Origin: Plasmodium brasilianum
Taxonomy: Eukaryota; Apicomplexa; Aconoidasida; Haemosporida; Plasmodiidae
Reading direction: 5' to 3'
Length of the DNA: 64,000 nt
NCBI RefSeq assembly: GCF_023973825.1
Contig: NC_090118.1
Coordinates: 590,501 to 654,500 of the forward strand
The position numbers and the translations under genes are program-made. This document shows, in pieces, positions 34,847 through 47,196 of this stretch (its first letter is position 1; every line of letters begins with the position of its first letter). Under the pieces are notes generated by a model. That model was not told the origin of the DNA and searched no databases. It saw only the letters and a list, made by a program, of their open reading frames with translations.

Positions 34847-36254
34847 TCATTATATATATAATGTATAATATTATATGCATATATTATATGCATATATTAT
34901 ATGCATATATTATATGTATATATTATATGTATATATTCTTATATGTGTATATTATATGTATATAATATACGTATATATTCTTATATGTATAAAATAAATT
35001 TACTATATAATATAGCGAATAATATTAATATCATTTTTTATTTTATTTTATTTTTTTTTTTTTAAGTATATAATAAAGTTATTCATATTTATTTATTAAA
35101 AATGCTTCATTTGTATGTTTTATTTTTTTAATTATTCCAAAAATAGTTAATAAAAAATGAATAGACCTAGAAATATAATATTCATATATGTTCAAAGGAA
35201 AAACAAAGGATGTATAAATTTACTTGTTAATATATGAATAATTTTATTATTTATTTTATTTATATCAGGTTAATCAAACCGAAAAAAAAAAAAATAAATA
35301 ATCGAAAAAAAAAAAATTAATATAACAATTATATAAGGAAAAATTACGCATTACTATTTGGTCGTAGTGCATTATATATATATATATATATATATAATAA
35401 ATTTTAGATGTACCTTAATAATATATATAATATATGGAAAAGTTTAAGTAAACAATTTTACTTGTATTTTTTCAAAAATACATTTATTATATATATAATA
35501 GATGTAAATTTTAAATAATTATACTGGATTTATAAAAACACAATTAATTTAAAAAAATAAATAAAATTAAATAAGAAAACATTATTATCTGTTACATATC
35601 CTTTTAATTAATTATAAGAAAAAATAATAAAAAAAAATTAGTTAATTTTCTTATATCCCAAAGAATACTACCAACAGCAATTATACAAGCTGACTAGGAG
35701 AAATTAGAAATTCCTTTAGGATTATAAAAGTTGTCGGTGAAAATTTATATTCTTTCGTATGCTTATTATTCACAGAACAAGTGTTGACTAGTACAAATTT
35801 ATGTTTATTTTTATAGTTCTTATAATTTTTCATGTATACATATACGATCAATAACTTATATTAGTATACGCTCTCTCCGATTTTGACTTTCATACTCTTA
35901 GAGTTACGTTAGAAGAAAAAGAAAGTATATATATATATATACATATGTATACAAATATTCTATTGTAATAATTGTAAGAACAAAAAAAATTATAGCTACT
36001 ACGCATAAAAATAGTAAGTAAAAAGACGTATGAACGTTCATGTATATATAAAAGATTTAATGCAAGAACTTCTATCAAAAAATATTAAATGTACATAAGA
36101 ATTAATTTCTTAAACAAATTACCTGAATAGCGAATAATATATATCTATATCTATATATATTTTTAAATTTGCAAATACTTATTTAGCGTCCAGATTATTT
36201 TCTAAATGAATTTATTACAAAAGATAGAACATTTATACTATTGAATATATATAG

Positions 36255-36530
36255 TATATACAATTAATATATACATTTAATATATACATATAATATATAC
36301 ATATAATATATACATTTAATATATACATTTAATATATACATTTAATATATATATATAATATATACATATAATATATACAATTAATATATACATTTAATAT
36401 ATACATTTAATATATGCATATAATATATACAATTAATATATACAATTAATCTATACAATTAATATATACGATTAATATATACATTTAATATATACAATTA
36501 ATATATACATATAATATATATATGTATTAT
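36255..36530. repeat. 12-bp tandem repeat (TAATATATACAT)
   Basis: Over 20 imperfect copies of a 12-bp AT-only-plus-C unit (TAATATATACATT/A). The equivalent position in unit 2 (about 41,600-41,700) has an ATACATATACAT array instead, so these arrays expand independently in each copy. Confidence 0.85.
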
Positions 36531-36954
36531 TTATAAATTATTTACTTTTTGAAAAAAAAAGAACTACAGTATTCAAAATATTTAACACTAACATATATAT
36601 AGTATATTAGAAAAAGAACAATTTGTCAATACAAATGATCTGCATATTAGCATATTAATATATTAACCTTGTCAATATCTATTTCAGCCTTTGAAATTCA
36701 AATAGGCAAAATTACCATTTATAAAGGTAACATCCATAGCCTTCATGAAAGAAATAATAAATGAAAAATTATCATGTTACTGTAATTAAACTAAAAATTT
36801 TTTACTTATATATGATTACCATTTTATTTCTTGCATGTTTTCCAATTATACTTTTTCATACTAACCAGTTGAACTTTCACATCCTCTCCATTACTTCTTA
36901 ATTTATATTTTAGCTTACAGATAAAAAAAATATGAAAAAATAACACATATATAT

Positions 36955-37095
36955 GTACATGTATGCATATGTATGTATATGCATATGTATGTATATGCAT
37001 ATGTATGTATATGCATATGTATGTATATGCACATGAATGTATATGCACATGCATGTATATGCACATGAATGTATATGCACATGAATGTACATGTT
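36955..37095. repeat. 18-bp tandem repeat (ATGCATATGTATGTAT)
   Basis: About eight copies of an 18-bp unit (GTATGTATATGCATAT, later GCACATGAAT variants), open in several frames on both strands. No coding function supported. Confidence 0.85.
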
Positions 37096-37332
37096 ATATA
37101 TACATGTATATGTTTATGTATATGTATAAAACATATGCCGATATTACGACAATTATTCAACCTTTGCTTAAGTGTGCATATGTATACTCAATACTAATAT
37201 ATGTAGAATTTAACGAATATATAACATGATATTCATGTTATAAGAAAATGGACAAGGAAACATTATGATGAAAACACCTGAATAGTTCATGCATTTATAT
37301 TAAAAATTATCTGACTTGTGAATAATATAAGG

Positions 37333-37375
<43 letters not shown>

Positions 37376-37569
37376 TTTTATAGTAAGAACAACGTACTTA
37401 TATATTTTTTCCCCATAAAAGTGTAACAAATAGTTAATATACCATTTTAACCATTAACTAATTAATAAATTATTCTGCGTTAGAAATTTCCGTAATTAAA
37501 AAATTAATATTAAAATTATCAACTGATTATTATAAATCAAACTTATATTCTGCACATTTTGAGGAAAAT

Positions 37570-38568
37570 ATGCTTGCAAAGAGTTGTTTAAAAAGGTTTT
37601 ACTTGTTCGGATTTAGCATCTCCTGTTTGTTTGTTCTTCTAAATGTAGTGTTAAATAATGTATTATTAGTAGGAAAATTTGTATACCCTAAAAAGCGTTT
37701 TTAACTATAAATAATGCGTTGTTTGACATGCTAAAATAATAAGATTATTAATCAGTACACACTATATATATACATGAATATATATACACATGCATACATA
37801 TAATTTTTTGTTTTTATTTTTTTTTGGTAGAATACTATTTGTTTATCTAAAGAAAATGCATTGACAGAGTTACAGTTACATGTTTGGGGATGCCCAAGAA
37901 ATTTAGCTGATATTACTCAGAATGAAGAAAGTAAAAATGGAGAAAATAAAGTTGACGAAAATAACAATGGAGAAAATAAAGTTGACGAAAATAACAATGG
38001 AGAAAATAAAGATGACGAAAATGAAAATGGAGAAAATAAAGATGACGAAAATGAAAGTGAACATAATGAAATTATGAATGAATTAAAAACAAGTTTATCT
38101 GAACCAACATATAATCTACCATTCGGATGTACGAACGAAGATATTTCGAAAAATTTATCAATAGAGGAGGTAAAAAATTTAGCTGAAAGATGTTCGTATT
38201 TTCCAAAAAAGAGTGAAGGTTATTTCTTTTATCATTATTACTTTCAAAATAAAAGGACATGTTTTTTAAATATGTTATGTAATATAAAGACATTGTTAAT
38301 CAAATGGTCTCAAGAAAAACATATACCTAATGATTATTTTGAGGTATTATGGGAAGAATGTAAATTATATCTATTGGAATGTTTATCAGAAATGCAAAAT
38401 ATATCTAGGTGGAGTTTTTTTTATCTCATGACGAAATTTATAAGAACTAAATATCATCTTTTAGAATTCTTGGATAATTTTGACAAAATATGGGATACTG
38501 TTATTAAGAAATATGAAGAAAAATGGACTAAATTATTAGAAGAGAGAGTAAATAATTATGTAGCATAA
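37570..38568 (+). CDS. PHIST/RAD-like exported protein 2 (intact)
   Basis: Two exons, 37,570-37,668 and 37,831-38,568, giving 278 residues. Exon 1 is a hydrophobic signal (MLAKSCLKRFYLFGF then ISCLFVLLNVVLNNVLL). Exon 2 begins NTICLSKENA and carries a perfect PEXEL, RNLAD (37,897-37,911), after the conserved GCP. Then come an acidic repeat (GENKVDENNN, about five 10-residue units) and a helical domain from LPFGCTNEDISKNLS to the end with spaced Trp: IKWSQEKHIPND, VLWEEC, ISRWSFFYL, FLDNFDKIWDTV, EEKWTKLLEE. This spacing fits the PRESAN/PHIST fold. The product is expected to be exported to the red cell after plasmepsin V cleavage at Leu of RNLAD. Exact role unknown. PHIST/RAD identity is by pattern, supported by the known RAD cluster beside hsp70 in P. 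vivax. Confidence 0.8.
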
Positions 38569-40120
38569 TAAAACAAAAAAAGGGGAAGGGCATGTTGCCC
38601 TAAAATGAGCAAAAAAAAAAAAAAAAAAAAACAAGTGGCTCAAATAGTGAAAAAGGGAATTGCATTTAAGGCAACATCAGGCAAAAAAAAAAAAAAAAAG
38701 AATAGCAGTCAGCGGTGAAGCCTCAAACAAATTTTACCTCCATACACACTTATATGTATGTGTGCATAATCATATATTATATATATAAGTTCATGTGTAT
38801 TCTGTATTAACCGGAAAATAGTAGTACGTCCGTTAATAAGTAATTGAGAGGAATATATACTCGTAGTACATGAAATAAAGGCAGAATGATTTTTCGCCCT
38901 TATGTAATTACTAACATAAAAAATAATGATTGTAAGAGTTTTCTGTTCCTATTATCATCATCGTTATTGTTATACGAAATACTTGAAAATTAAAAAATTC
39001 TTTTTTTTTTTTTTTTTTTTATATTGTCTTTTTTAATTTATTTTTTCATTTATTAAATTATGTTATTGTATATTATTTGTTCAAAAGTTTGTATTATTTT
39101 AAATTTTTGTTTGTTATTTGTCCTCATTATTTTCATATTCGTAATATAATATATCATTATATATATATATATATATATATGAAATGATAAATATTGTTAT
39201 TTACAACATATTCGCTCTATATCGCTCCTTTTAATGATATAAATTATTTATTTTTTAATGGACTTGTAAAATTAACTTTAAGGAAGCTTTCTTTTTTTTG
39301 CTTTTCTTTCCCATGGCAATAACTATTTTTCGGTTTATATATACTCGAGTTAACGAAGTTAATATGATCTCAAGTTGCATTTTCCTCGTACATATAATAT
39401 GTACAACATGTACATGTACGTACATATATATATATATATATATATGCATATATGTAGAATTACAAATATTTAAACAGTGCTATGATTAGATAAAGCAATA
39501 ACATTTCTAGTGCTATATAATGCACAACATCATTATTGAATTTTGTGAAATGATATATATAATATTTTATATTACATCCCTACAGCTAACGAAAATTTTA
39601 ATTAACTCCTTAAAGGTGTAAGTAAGAAATAGCTAATTTCAAGTAATGTTTTTAATGTTCTTAATGGACAATCCTTTAATGAAACATTCCTTATATTTTC
39701 AAAATGAAGATTACTATATATGTGAGAACATACTTTATAAGATACTTCACTAGATAGAACAACGTATATAAATTTTTATTCAATTAAGAAAAATTAAGAA
39801 CAAGAATATATATGCAAGAACTTTATATGCACAAGTCAGGCAATTTGGAAGATAAATGCATTAACAGTTCATAATATTTCATAAAAATGCTTCCTTAAAA
39901 AGTGATTTTTTGTATGTACATTCATATAACATATTTCATTGAAGTACTTTGATTTTAATTTATATTTTACGTATGTACAACATTTTCGAATTATTAATAA
40001 AGTCTAAATAAGTCTTTTTTTTTTTTTTTTTTTTTTAAATATATTTATATATTCACAAGTAAAGGAATAAATAGAAAAAATTATAAGTATAATATTACAA
40101 TGGACTTTCTTTTTTTTCTC

Positions 40121-40272
40121 TTGCTGTTCCTTGCACGGCACCTAAGGAATGTTAACTATGGACATTAGGACAGCAGCTTCGAAAAAAAATGGTCTCTAAA
40201 TTTGCAAAACAACGTTTTATCATTTGTATTAGCAGGAAACCAGGTTAAAGGGTAGGAGCATACGCATTTTTT
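40121..40272 (+). ncRNA. Candidate Pol III ncRNA element B (decayed copy)
   Basis: About 150 bp, at the same place relative to PHIST2 as element A is to PHIST1. It has TTGCACGGCACCTAAGG at the start and AGCAGGAAACCAGGTTAAAG followed by GGGTAGGAG at the 3' end, then a T6 run. An A run (40,182-40,189) interrupts the centre and no clear B box remains. Confidence 0.35.
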
Positions 40273-41359
40273 GGTTAATTATGTATATATATAATACATA
40301 TATTTGCTTATAATATAGCGAATAATACTATTTTTTTTTTTTTTTTTTTTCTCTCTTTTTTTATATTTATTAAGACATTCAATTCATATTTACTGATTTA
40401 TTGAATTTCAATTGTATAATGTTTTATTTTTTTTTAATTAATCTAAGAATAGTAAATTAAAAATGAATGGAGATAAAAATATATAATATTTATATATGTT
40501 CAAAGGAAAAGCAAAAAATGTTAAATTTTACTCATTAATATATGAGTAATTTAATTAGGTATTTTCATTATATCAGATTAATTATAACAAAAAATAAACA
40601 TAAAAAAATAAATGCAAATAAATAAATGCAAATAAATAAAAGCAAAAAAATAAATGCAAAAAAATAAATGCAAAAAAATATATGCAAAAAAATAAATGTA
40701 AATAAATAATTGTAAAAAAAAAAAAAGAAAAAATGAACAATATTTTTAAGCAAAATTACACATTACCATTTGGCAGTGTAAATAATGGATTATATATAAT
40801 TTTCATAATATATTAACATAAGCAAAAATTTAAGTAGGATTTGCATGTATTTTTTCAAAAATATGTGCATCACATATAACTATAATTTTTAGATTATTGC
40901 ATTAATTTAAAAAAATATATATTTTATTTAACAAAAAACAAAATAAGTAGAAAATAATAAAATAACATAAAAAGCATATTATATATATATATATATATCC
41001 TATTATTTAATGATAAGAAAAAATGATGAAAACAATATAGTGTAATTTTATGATATCCCTAAGAATACTACATTCTACTGATGGTAATTCTACAAATTGA
41101 TTAAAAGGAATCAATAATCCCCTTAAAATTAGCAAAGTTGACGGTAAAAATTCATAATTATTGATTGACTTTCACTGCACCTAGTGTCGACTTGTAAAAT
41201 ATTATGTTCATTCGTATTATTCTCATAATTTTTCACGTATGCATATACGGTCCGTAATTTATTTTAATTTACTCTCTCTCTATCTATCTCTCTCTATCTC
41301 TCTCTTTCATTTTCCCTTTCATATTCTCTGATAGTTACATTAAAAAAAAAAAAAGAAAG

Positions 41360-41395
<36 letters not shown>

Positions 41396-42412
41396 TATAT
41401 TCTATTGTGATAATTTCAGAAAAAAAAAAACATTATAGCTACTATATATAAAAAAAAATAAATAAAAATAAATATGAATGTTCATGTATAAAAAGGGCGT
41501 AATGTAACAACGTTTATTAAAAAATATTGTAAGTACATAGGAGTTAATTTTGTGTACAAATGTCCTGAATAGTTAATGATATATCTATCCATCTATATAT
41601 ATACATGTATACATATATACATATACATATATACATATACATATATACATATATACATATACATATATACATATACATATATACATATACATATATGTAT
41701 TCTTCAATTTTCAAATATTTTGTATATAGACTAGATTATTGTTTAAATGAAATTATTACAAAAGATAGAGTAATTTTTTATACCTTTGATTACATGTAAT
41801 ATTTATATAATATTATATATAAATCCATTTCCATTTGAAAAAAAAAAAAAGAACTACAGTATTCCAAATATATAATGCTACCATATATCGTAAATTAGTA
41901 AAAAAATAATTTGACTATTACTGATGATCTGTATTAACCTTGTAATTAAGTATTTCATTCCTTGAAATTCGAATTGGTAACACTACCATTTAAAAAGGTA
42001 ACTTCCATATCTATTGAAAAAAAAATAATAAATAATAAAATGATATTTTATTGTAACAAAAATTACAAAATTTTCCTTATATATTATTAGCATGTTTTTT
42101 TTTTTTGTTTTTCTTTGTATGCTCGTGATTTCAATTTTTCCAAACCAACCAGTTGAACTTTTATATTCTCACCATATTTCTTAATTTATATTTAAGCATA
42201 CATCTAAAAAAAAAAAATATACATATACATATATATATATATATACGCAAAACTAGTATATACAGAATTTAATAAATAAAAGATATAGCATGACATTCAT
42301 ATAATAAAAAAATTAGGAAGGAAACATTCTGCCGAAAACGCCTGAACAGTTCATGCATTTTTATTTTAAATTACCTGACTTGTGAATAAAATATAAGGAA
42401 TTTTTTTTTTTT

Positions 42413-42593
42413 AGTTATATTTGTATATTGAGTACCGAATTATATTTTTTTTCTATTTAAAATTTTAACAAATAGTTTATCTAACTTTTTAACTTTTAAC
42501 GAATTAATAAATTGTTCAGAATTAGAATTTTCCGTAATTAATAAATTAATTTTAAAATTATTAACTGATTATTATTTATTAAACTTATATTCT
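42413..42593 (+). promoter_or_regulatory. PHIST3 upstream block, copy of the PHIST1 block
   Basis: 181 bp nearly identical to 31,901-32,081 (one difference by eye). It ends about 18 bp before the PHIST3 pseudogene ATG. Confidence 0.7.
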
Positions 42594-42611
42594 CCCCATT
42601 TTGAGAAAAAT

Positions 42612-43475
42612 ATGATTACGAACAATGATTTAAAAAAGATTGGTTTATCCGGATTTACCATCGCCCTATTTATTTTTTTGAATACCCTGTTATCAGTAGG
42701 AAAATTTTTACACGTAAAAAGTGCTTAACTGTAGATTCTTTGTTTAATACGCTAAAATGATAAACGTAGTAAGTCTGTATATATATGTATACATATATAC
42801 ATATTTTATTATTATTATTTTTTTTTTTTTTTGTAGAATTCTGTGTCTTTATAACAAGATAACTTAATATGAGAGTTCCACTTAAGTAAGCGTGGATCCT
42901 CCAGAATATTAAATTATGTATCACAAGGAATAAAAAATGATGATGCAGAAAAAAAAAATGTTTTGAAGGCACTTTCAAATCATCCACTTGTAACTCAAAA
43001 TAGACCTAATTTGCCTTTCGGATGTAAGGAATCCGATTTAGCAAACAAATTATCAAAAAAGGAGTTAGATCAAAAACTGAGAAAATGTTTTACAAATTAC
43101 ATAAGTAAGAAAAAGGCTTATATTATTTTTTAACATTACAGTGAGTATCTGAGGTCACTTTATGTTGATATGATGCATAAATTAGCAAAGGAATATGCAA
43201 AATGGTCTAAAAATAAACTACCCAAGGATGAACGCGATTTTTACTCGTCGCACTGTAATAAAAAACTTATTTTGAATTTAAAAGGAATGGAATATTCTTC
43301 TAGGTGTCGTTTTATTATTTTAATGAAGTTATCTTTAATATCGTATTTAAAATTTCCCTCTTTTATTAAGCTCAATAAGAATATATGGAAATTGGTTATT
43401 GAAGGAGATAAACACAAATGTTCTAAACTTTTAAAAAAAAAAAGTAATGGATTATACATCATCATAAGGGGTTGA
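42612..43475 (+). pseudogene. PHIST/RAD-like exported protein 3, pseudogene
   Basis: Exon 1 (42,612-42,695) is intact: MITNNDLKKIGLSGFTIALF and on, 28 codons, with the same splice donor GTAGGAAAATTT as the paralogues. Exon 2 (42,837-43,475) has three in-frame stops: TAA and TGA within its first 12 codons (after NSVSL and DNLI) and TAA at 43,130 (AYIIF-stop-HYSEYL, where copy 2 has GYFFYHYYF). Between stops it aligns in a single frame with copy 2: LPFGCKESDLANKLSKKEL, KWSKNKLPKDERDFY, YSSRCRFIILMK, KLNKNIWKLV. The export motif has decayed to RILNY and the conserved Trp of SSRW is Cys. The stops are scattered and none is tied to a homopolymer, so this is true decay. Confidence 0.85.
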
Positions 43476-45852
43476 AATAGTCAAAAAAAAAAAAAAAGAA
43501 AAAGAAACTGAAGCGAAAATGATGCGAAAATGATGCGAAAATGATGCGAAAATGATGCAAAAGAGAGAACAGGACCCCCGCAGTTAAGGGACAGGCAAAT
43601 AAAAGGTAGCTAGTGAGAAATGCTACATGTTACGACCTTCGCACATATTATATATATATACATACATACATAAATACATACACTTATATGAAGTGTGAAT
43701 AAGTGCTATTATGTTATGTATATATTAAACAAATATGTGCATATTTTTTACTAACCAGAAAAGAAGTTATAGTAGTACGTTAGTTTGTAAATAATCGAAA
43801 GGAACATATATATTCTGTAGTATTGAAATAAAGGAAAAATGGACGTTTCTCAATATATGTATATATATATATATTCACCGACAAAAAAAAAAAGATTATT
43901 GTAGGAATCGCCTCTTATTATTTTTAATATCATTAGTGTTATACGAAATGTCTTATACATGTTAATGAACAAGCGTTATCTTAAAAGATATATGAGATAT
44001 GTTCAATTTTGCATAAATAAATTAAAAATTTGGTAATTATTTATTTATTTATTTTGTTGTCAAACCTTTTTTAATGTACTTTTTATTTGTTAAATATTTT
44101 ATAATTGTTCATTACTAATTGTGTATAATTTTGTACAATTTAAAATATTTGTTTCTATTTTATCCGCATTATTTTCACATTCGTAAAATAATTTTTATAT
44201 ATTATAAATGTAAAACCAAATGCTATTATATACATCCGTCTTTTCATGTTATTATACAAATTTTTATTTTTTAATAAACTTATAAAATTAATCTAAAGTA
44301 TTTCTAATTTTTTTTTTTCCAAACATAAATGAGTTGTATATATATATATATATATATATTTATTTATTTATCTATATTTATATATTTTTATTTATTTAAA
44401 TACAAGAAATCGTATCAGGAGTAAAATAGATACAGTGCATACTGTTAAATGGGCGAAATGCTTTTCATAACTGAAAATTTTCTACTTTGGCAATACAAAT
44501 TTTAACCCTTATACTTTTTTTAATGTATAGTTCTTATTTTTTTTAAATATAGGAATTATCAATTTTATTAGTGTCTTTAAATAAATTTGCTTCTTTAATT
44601 ATTATGTTGAGATTTATAATTTTCTTTTTATGCTTATTAAATTGTGTACATTAATGATAAATATTATTTTAGATTATTATAACATTGTATTATAAGAAAA
44701 TACCTGACCTGTTAATAATAATATGAATTAAATGGGTTATTTATTTAATTTTTTTTTTTTTTTTTTTTTTACTGTGAGTAAATACTCATGTAATATATTA
44801 CACTCTTTTTCATGTAATGTTATTCACTACTTCTAGATTCTTACTGGAAATTCCCTTTTCTATGTGCATAATATGTTAATTGGCTATTAAACAATTTTTC
44901 AGTACTCATTACAAATCAGTATTATAGACATATTACCAATTATTATGCATATATATATATATGCATGTGTGTGTGTGTGTGTGTATACATATGCATGTAT
45001 TTATTTACGAACTCCAGCAGGTTTATTTTGTATGAATATTTCTCATAATAAATATTGGTAATTTTCTAAAACACAGGAAATGTAAGTCATTCTGAAATTT
45101 TGAAGTGAATACATACATGTAGTTTTCCTATACCTCAATAGAAATAATTATTTAATTGTATTATACTTATGACATATATATAATTTCTTTTCCTTTATGA
45201 TTTGTTCATAACAGTAGTATATTATGTTGTATGAGTATTTCATTGCGAATAATCTTATTATTGGACTATAATACCATAGAATACATACTACAATAAAATG
45301 CAAACATTCTTTCAAAATATATTAAAAATGAACATATTACAAAAAATTTAGTACTCCACTAAATACAGTAACTCAAAATTTGCCCGACTTGTACAGGTAA
45401 ATATTCAAATTTTTCCTAAAATGATGAATTAGCTGTATCAATTTTTACTATATCGAAAATGGTATTTCATAATAGTGTTTACAGTAATAAGCTACATAGT
45501 GCAAATATTTTGTTCATTATGAAAATAAGGTAAAAAATTATATAATAAAATTAAAAAGGAAAACAAGTACATGTAGAATATATTTATAATAAAATAAATA
45601 AAATTTCTGTAATGTTGTTAAGTGGGATATTATAAATGAGAAAGCAAAATATTAAGTATTATTCAGGAATAATCAATCAAGCATAATATTACACATAAAC
45701 TCTTTTTTACCTATTTCTATTTTTTCATATTTATTTTTATATAATTTTTACTGATGTAATGTCCCCCTTTGTTTATTCGTTAATTTTTTTCTATGTACTT
45801 AAAAAGATAATTTGCTTTATATATGCACGAAAAGCTTTTATAGTGCTGTATG

Positions 45853-45883
<31 letters not shown>

Positions 45884-46296
45884 ATACTATTCCTGTAGAG
45901 AAGGCAAGAAAAAAAAATATTATATTTCATTAACTATACAAAAATAAATAAATATAAACATAAAAATATATATATAATTTATTTGGCGATGAGTAAGAAT
46001 ATGCATGAATAAAATTTAAATAAAATATAAAAATTTTCTATGGTTCATCCGAAGTGCTTACACTTATAGTAACAATTCCCTGATGTGCGCACAAATTTTC
46101 TGTATTTTTTTTTTTTTTTTTATAAAATTTTAAATTATATTATTAATATAGTTTATTTCATAAATGTTTATTAACAATACGATACAACTTTATATTATTC
46201 TTTTTCTGTAATACATATATATATGCATTAAGTATGAAGAGTTAAAGCATTTCATATTACCATTCAAAGTATTTCATTCTAATATAAAAGAATGTG

Positions 46297-46450
46297 AAAA
46301 ATTAATTCAATGTGCACTTACCTCAATCTTATTATTATAAGAGCATGTGCATGCTAACATTGTCAGGAGGAGTCGGATACAATAGTATTCAAATATAAGA
46401 CCCCCCATATCGGAAGTTAACATACTTAGCATCAAACCATTGTAGTACAA
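46297..46450 (-). ncRNA. Candidate ncRNA element C (decayed copy)
   Basis: Minus-strand element aligned with D and E: head ACAATGGTTTGATGCTAAGT, a GGGGGG run, then GTTAGCATGCACATGC and AAGATTGAGGTAAGTGC at the 3' end, followed by T5. The shared AGATTGAGGTAA with D and position of the T run support homology; no good B box. Confidence 0.4.
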
Positions 46451-46584
46451 ATAAATATTATTTTCATTCCATTTATACTTATAATTCTTTACTTATATAA
46501 GGATTCTATGTTTTGCATTAATAAGATCGAAATTTTTTTACATTTTTATAAGACCCCTTTTTCACTTTTGTATTCTCCCCATTT

Positions 46585-46755
46585 TAACTCATATATACTT
46601 GCCACTTTATAACTCATATATACTTGCCACTTTATAACTCATATATACTTGCCACTTTATAACTCATATATACTTGCCACTTTATAACTCATATATACTT
46701 GCCATTTTATAACTCATATATACTTGCCACTTTTTAACTCATATATACTTACCGT
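46585..46755. repeat. 25-bp tandem repeat (CATATATACTTGCCACTTTA)
   Basis: About seven copies of a 25-bp unit (TAACTCATATATACTTGCCAC plus TTTA), nearly perfect apart from the last copies. It lies upstream of element C. Confidence 0.92.
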
Positions 46756-47196
46756 TATTTCCTCCTATATTTTTTCCATGTGCACATAAATGAAAAAGAA
46801 TGAAAAAAAAAAAAAAAAAAATCAGTGTTTCAATAATTATCGATCTGTATGTATAGTTAACTTCTATTTACATAAAATTTAATGGACGAATAAAATTAAA
46901 ATTCATAAATAGATAAAATTAACACATTCAGTATTTTCCTTAATGGTTCCTTAGGGATAACTACTTGTAGCACCACTAATTACATGACTTGTTCATAACA
47001 TGGAGGAACATTTTATTTTTATTTTTCAAAATTGCAAAAACCGGTTTAAGAATTTGGGTATTTTTTTAATAGTGCTTAATGCAACTAATCATTTTTAATG
47101 GTATTTATTTATTTTTTTTTTTTTTAAATATATTTGACAAGTATAAAGAGAAACATAATATTAAGTTATTTCATATATTTGATGAAATTTATTAAG

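Larger units (their letters stand above)
31610..37190. repeat. Segmental duplication unit 1 (PHIST gene 1)
   Basis: The same order of blocks recurs in the next unit: a CACTAATATATGT(C/A)GAATTTAA start block, a CCTGAACAGTTCAT block, promoter, PHIST-like gene, a TGTATTATTTTGAACATG-like 3' block, an oligo-T-ended ncRNA-like element about 1.5 kb past the gene, and an AATACTAC/GATTATAAAAG stretch. Boundaries are approximate. Confidence 0.7.
33164..37569. other. Gene-free DNA between PHIST1 and PHIST2
   Basis: Apart from ncRNA-like element A, this holds (TTA)n at 33,660-33,690, (TA)n tracts (33,920-33,955; 34,320-34,385), TATATGCATAT repeats (34,868-34,985), the 36,255-36,530 and 36,955-37,095 repeats, a T40 run (37,334-37,373) and the PHIST2 promoter. 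No other gene seen. Confidence 0.6.
37190..42255. repeat. Segmental duplication unit 2 (PHIST gene 2)
   Basis: Repeats the order of unit 1: start block at 37,190, CCTGAATAGTTCATGC block at 37,271, PHIST2, ncRNA-like element B, AAGAATACTAC block at 41,060 (unit 1: 35,660), AAAAGAACTACAGTATTC block at 41,850 (unit 1: 36,558). Offset is about 5.1 to 5.5 kb. Confidence 0.75.
38569..42611. other. Gene-free DNA between PHIST2 and PHIST3
   Basis: Apart from ncRNA-like element B, contains A runs just after the PHIST2 stop (38,611-38,631 and 38,682-38,699), T runs (39,001-39,020; 40,016-40,036; 40,330-40,350), (TA)n tracts, ATAAATGCAAA repeats at 40,600-40,700, a CTCTCTAT tract at 41,275-41,310 and ATACATATACAT repeats at 41,600-41,700. 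No other gene seen. Confidence 0.6.
42255..43480. repeat. Segmental duplication unit 3 (PHIST pseudogene 3), truncated
   Basis: Start block at 42,255, CCTGAACAGTTCATGC block at 42,337, promoter and PHIST3. Past the gene, similarity to units 1 and 2 continues weakly to about 44,300 (GAAATAAAGGAAAAATGGAC, then TTTTAATGTACTTTTTATTTG-like blocks) and then fades. Confidence 0.65.

Noticed and set aside
31610..43480. Transposon or retroelement as the cause of the repeated 5-kb units
   Set aside because: No transposase, reverse transcriptase, terminal repeats or target-site duplications; Plasmodium is known to lack active transposons. Tandem duplication is sufficient.
46585..46755. CRISPR-like array
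   Set aside because: Repeat units are directly adjacent without unique spacers, and this is a eukaryotic genome.
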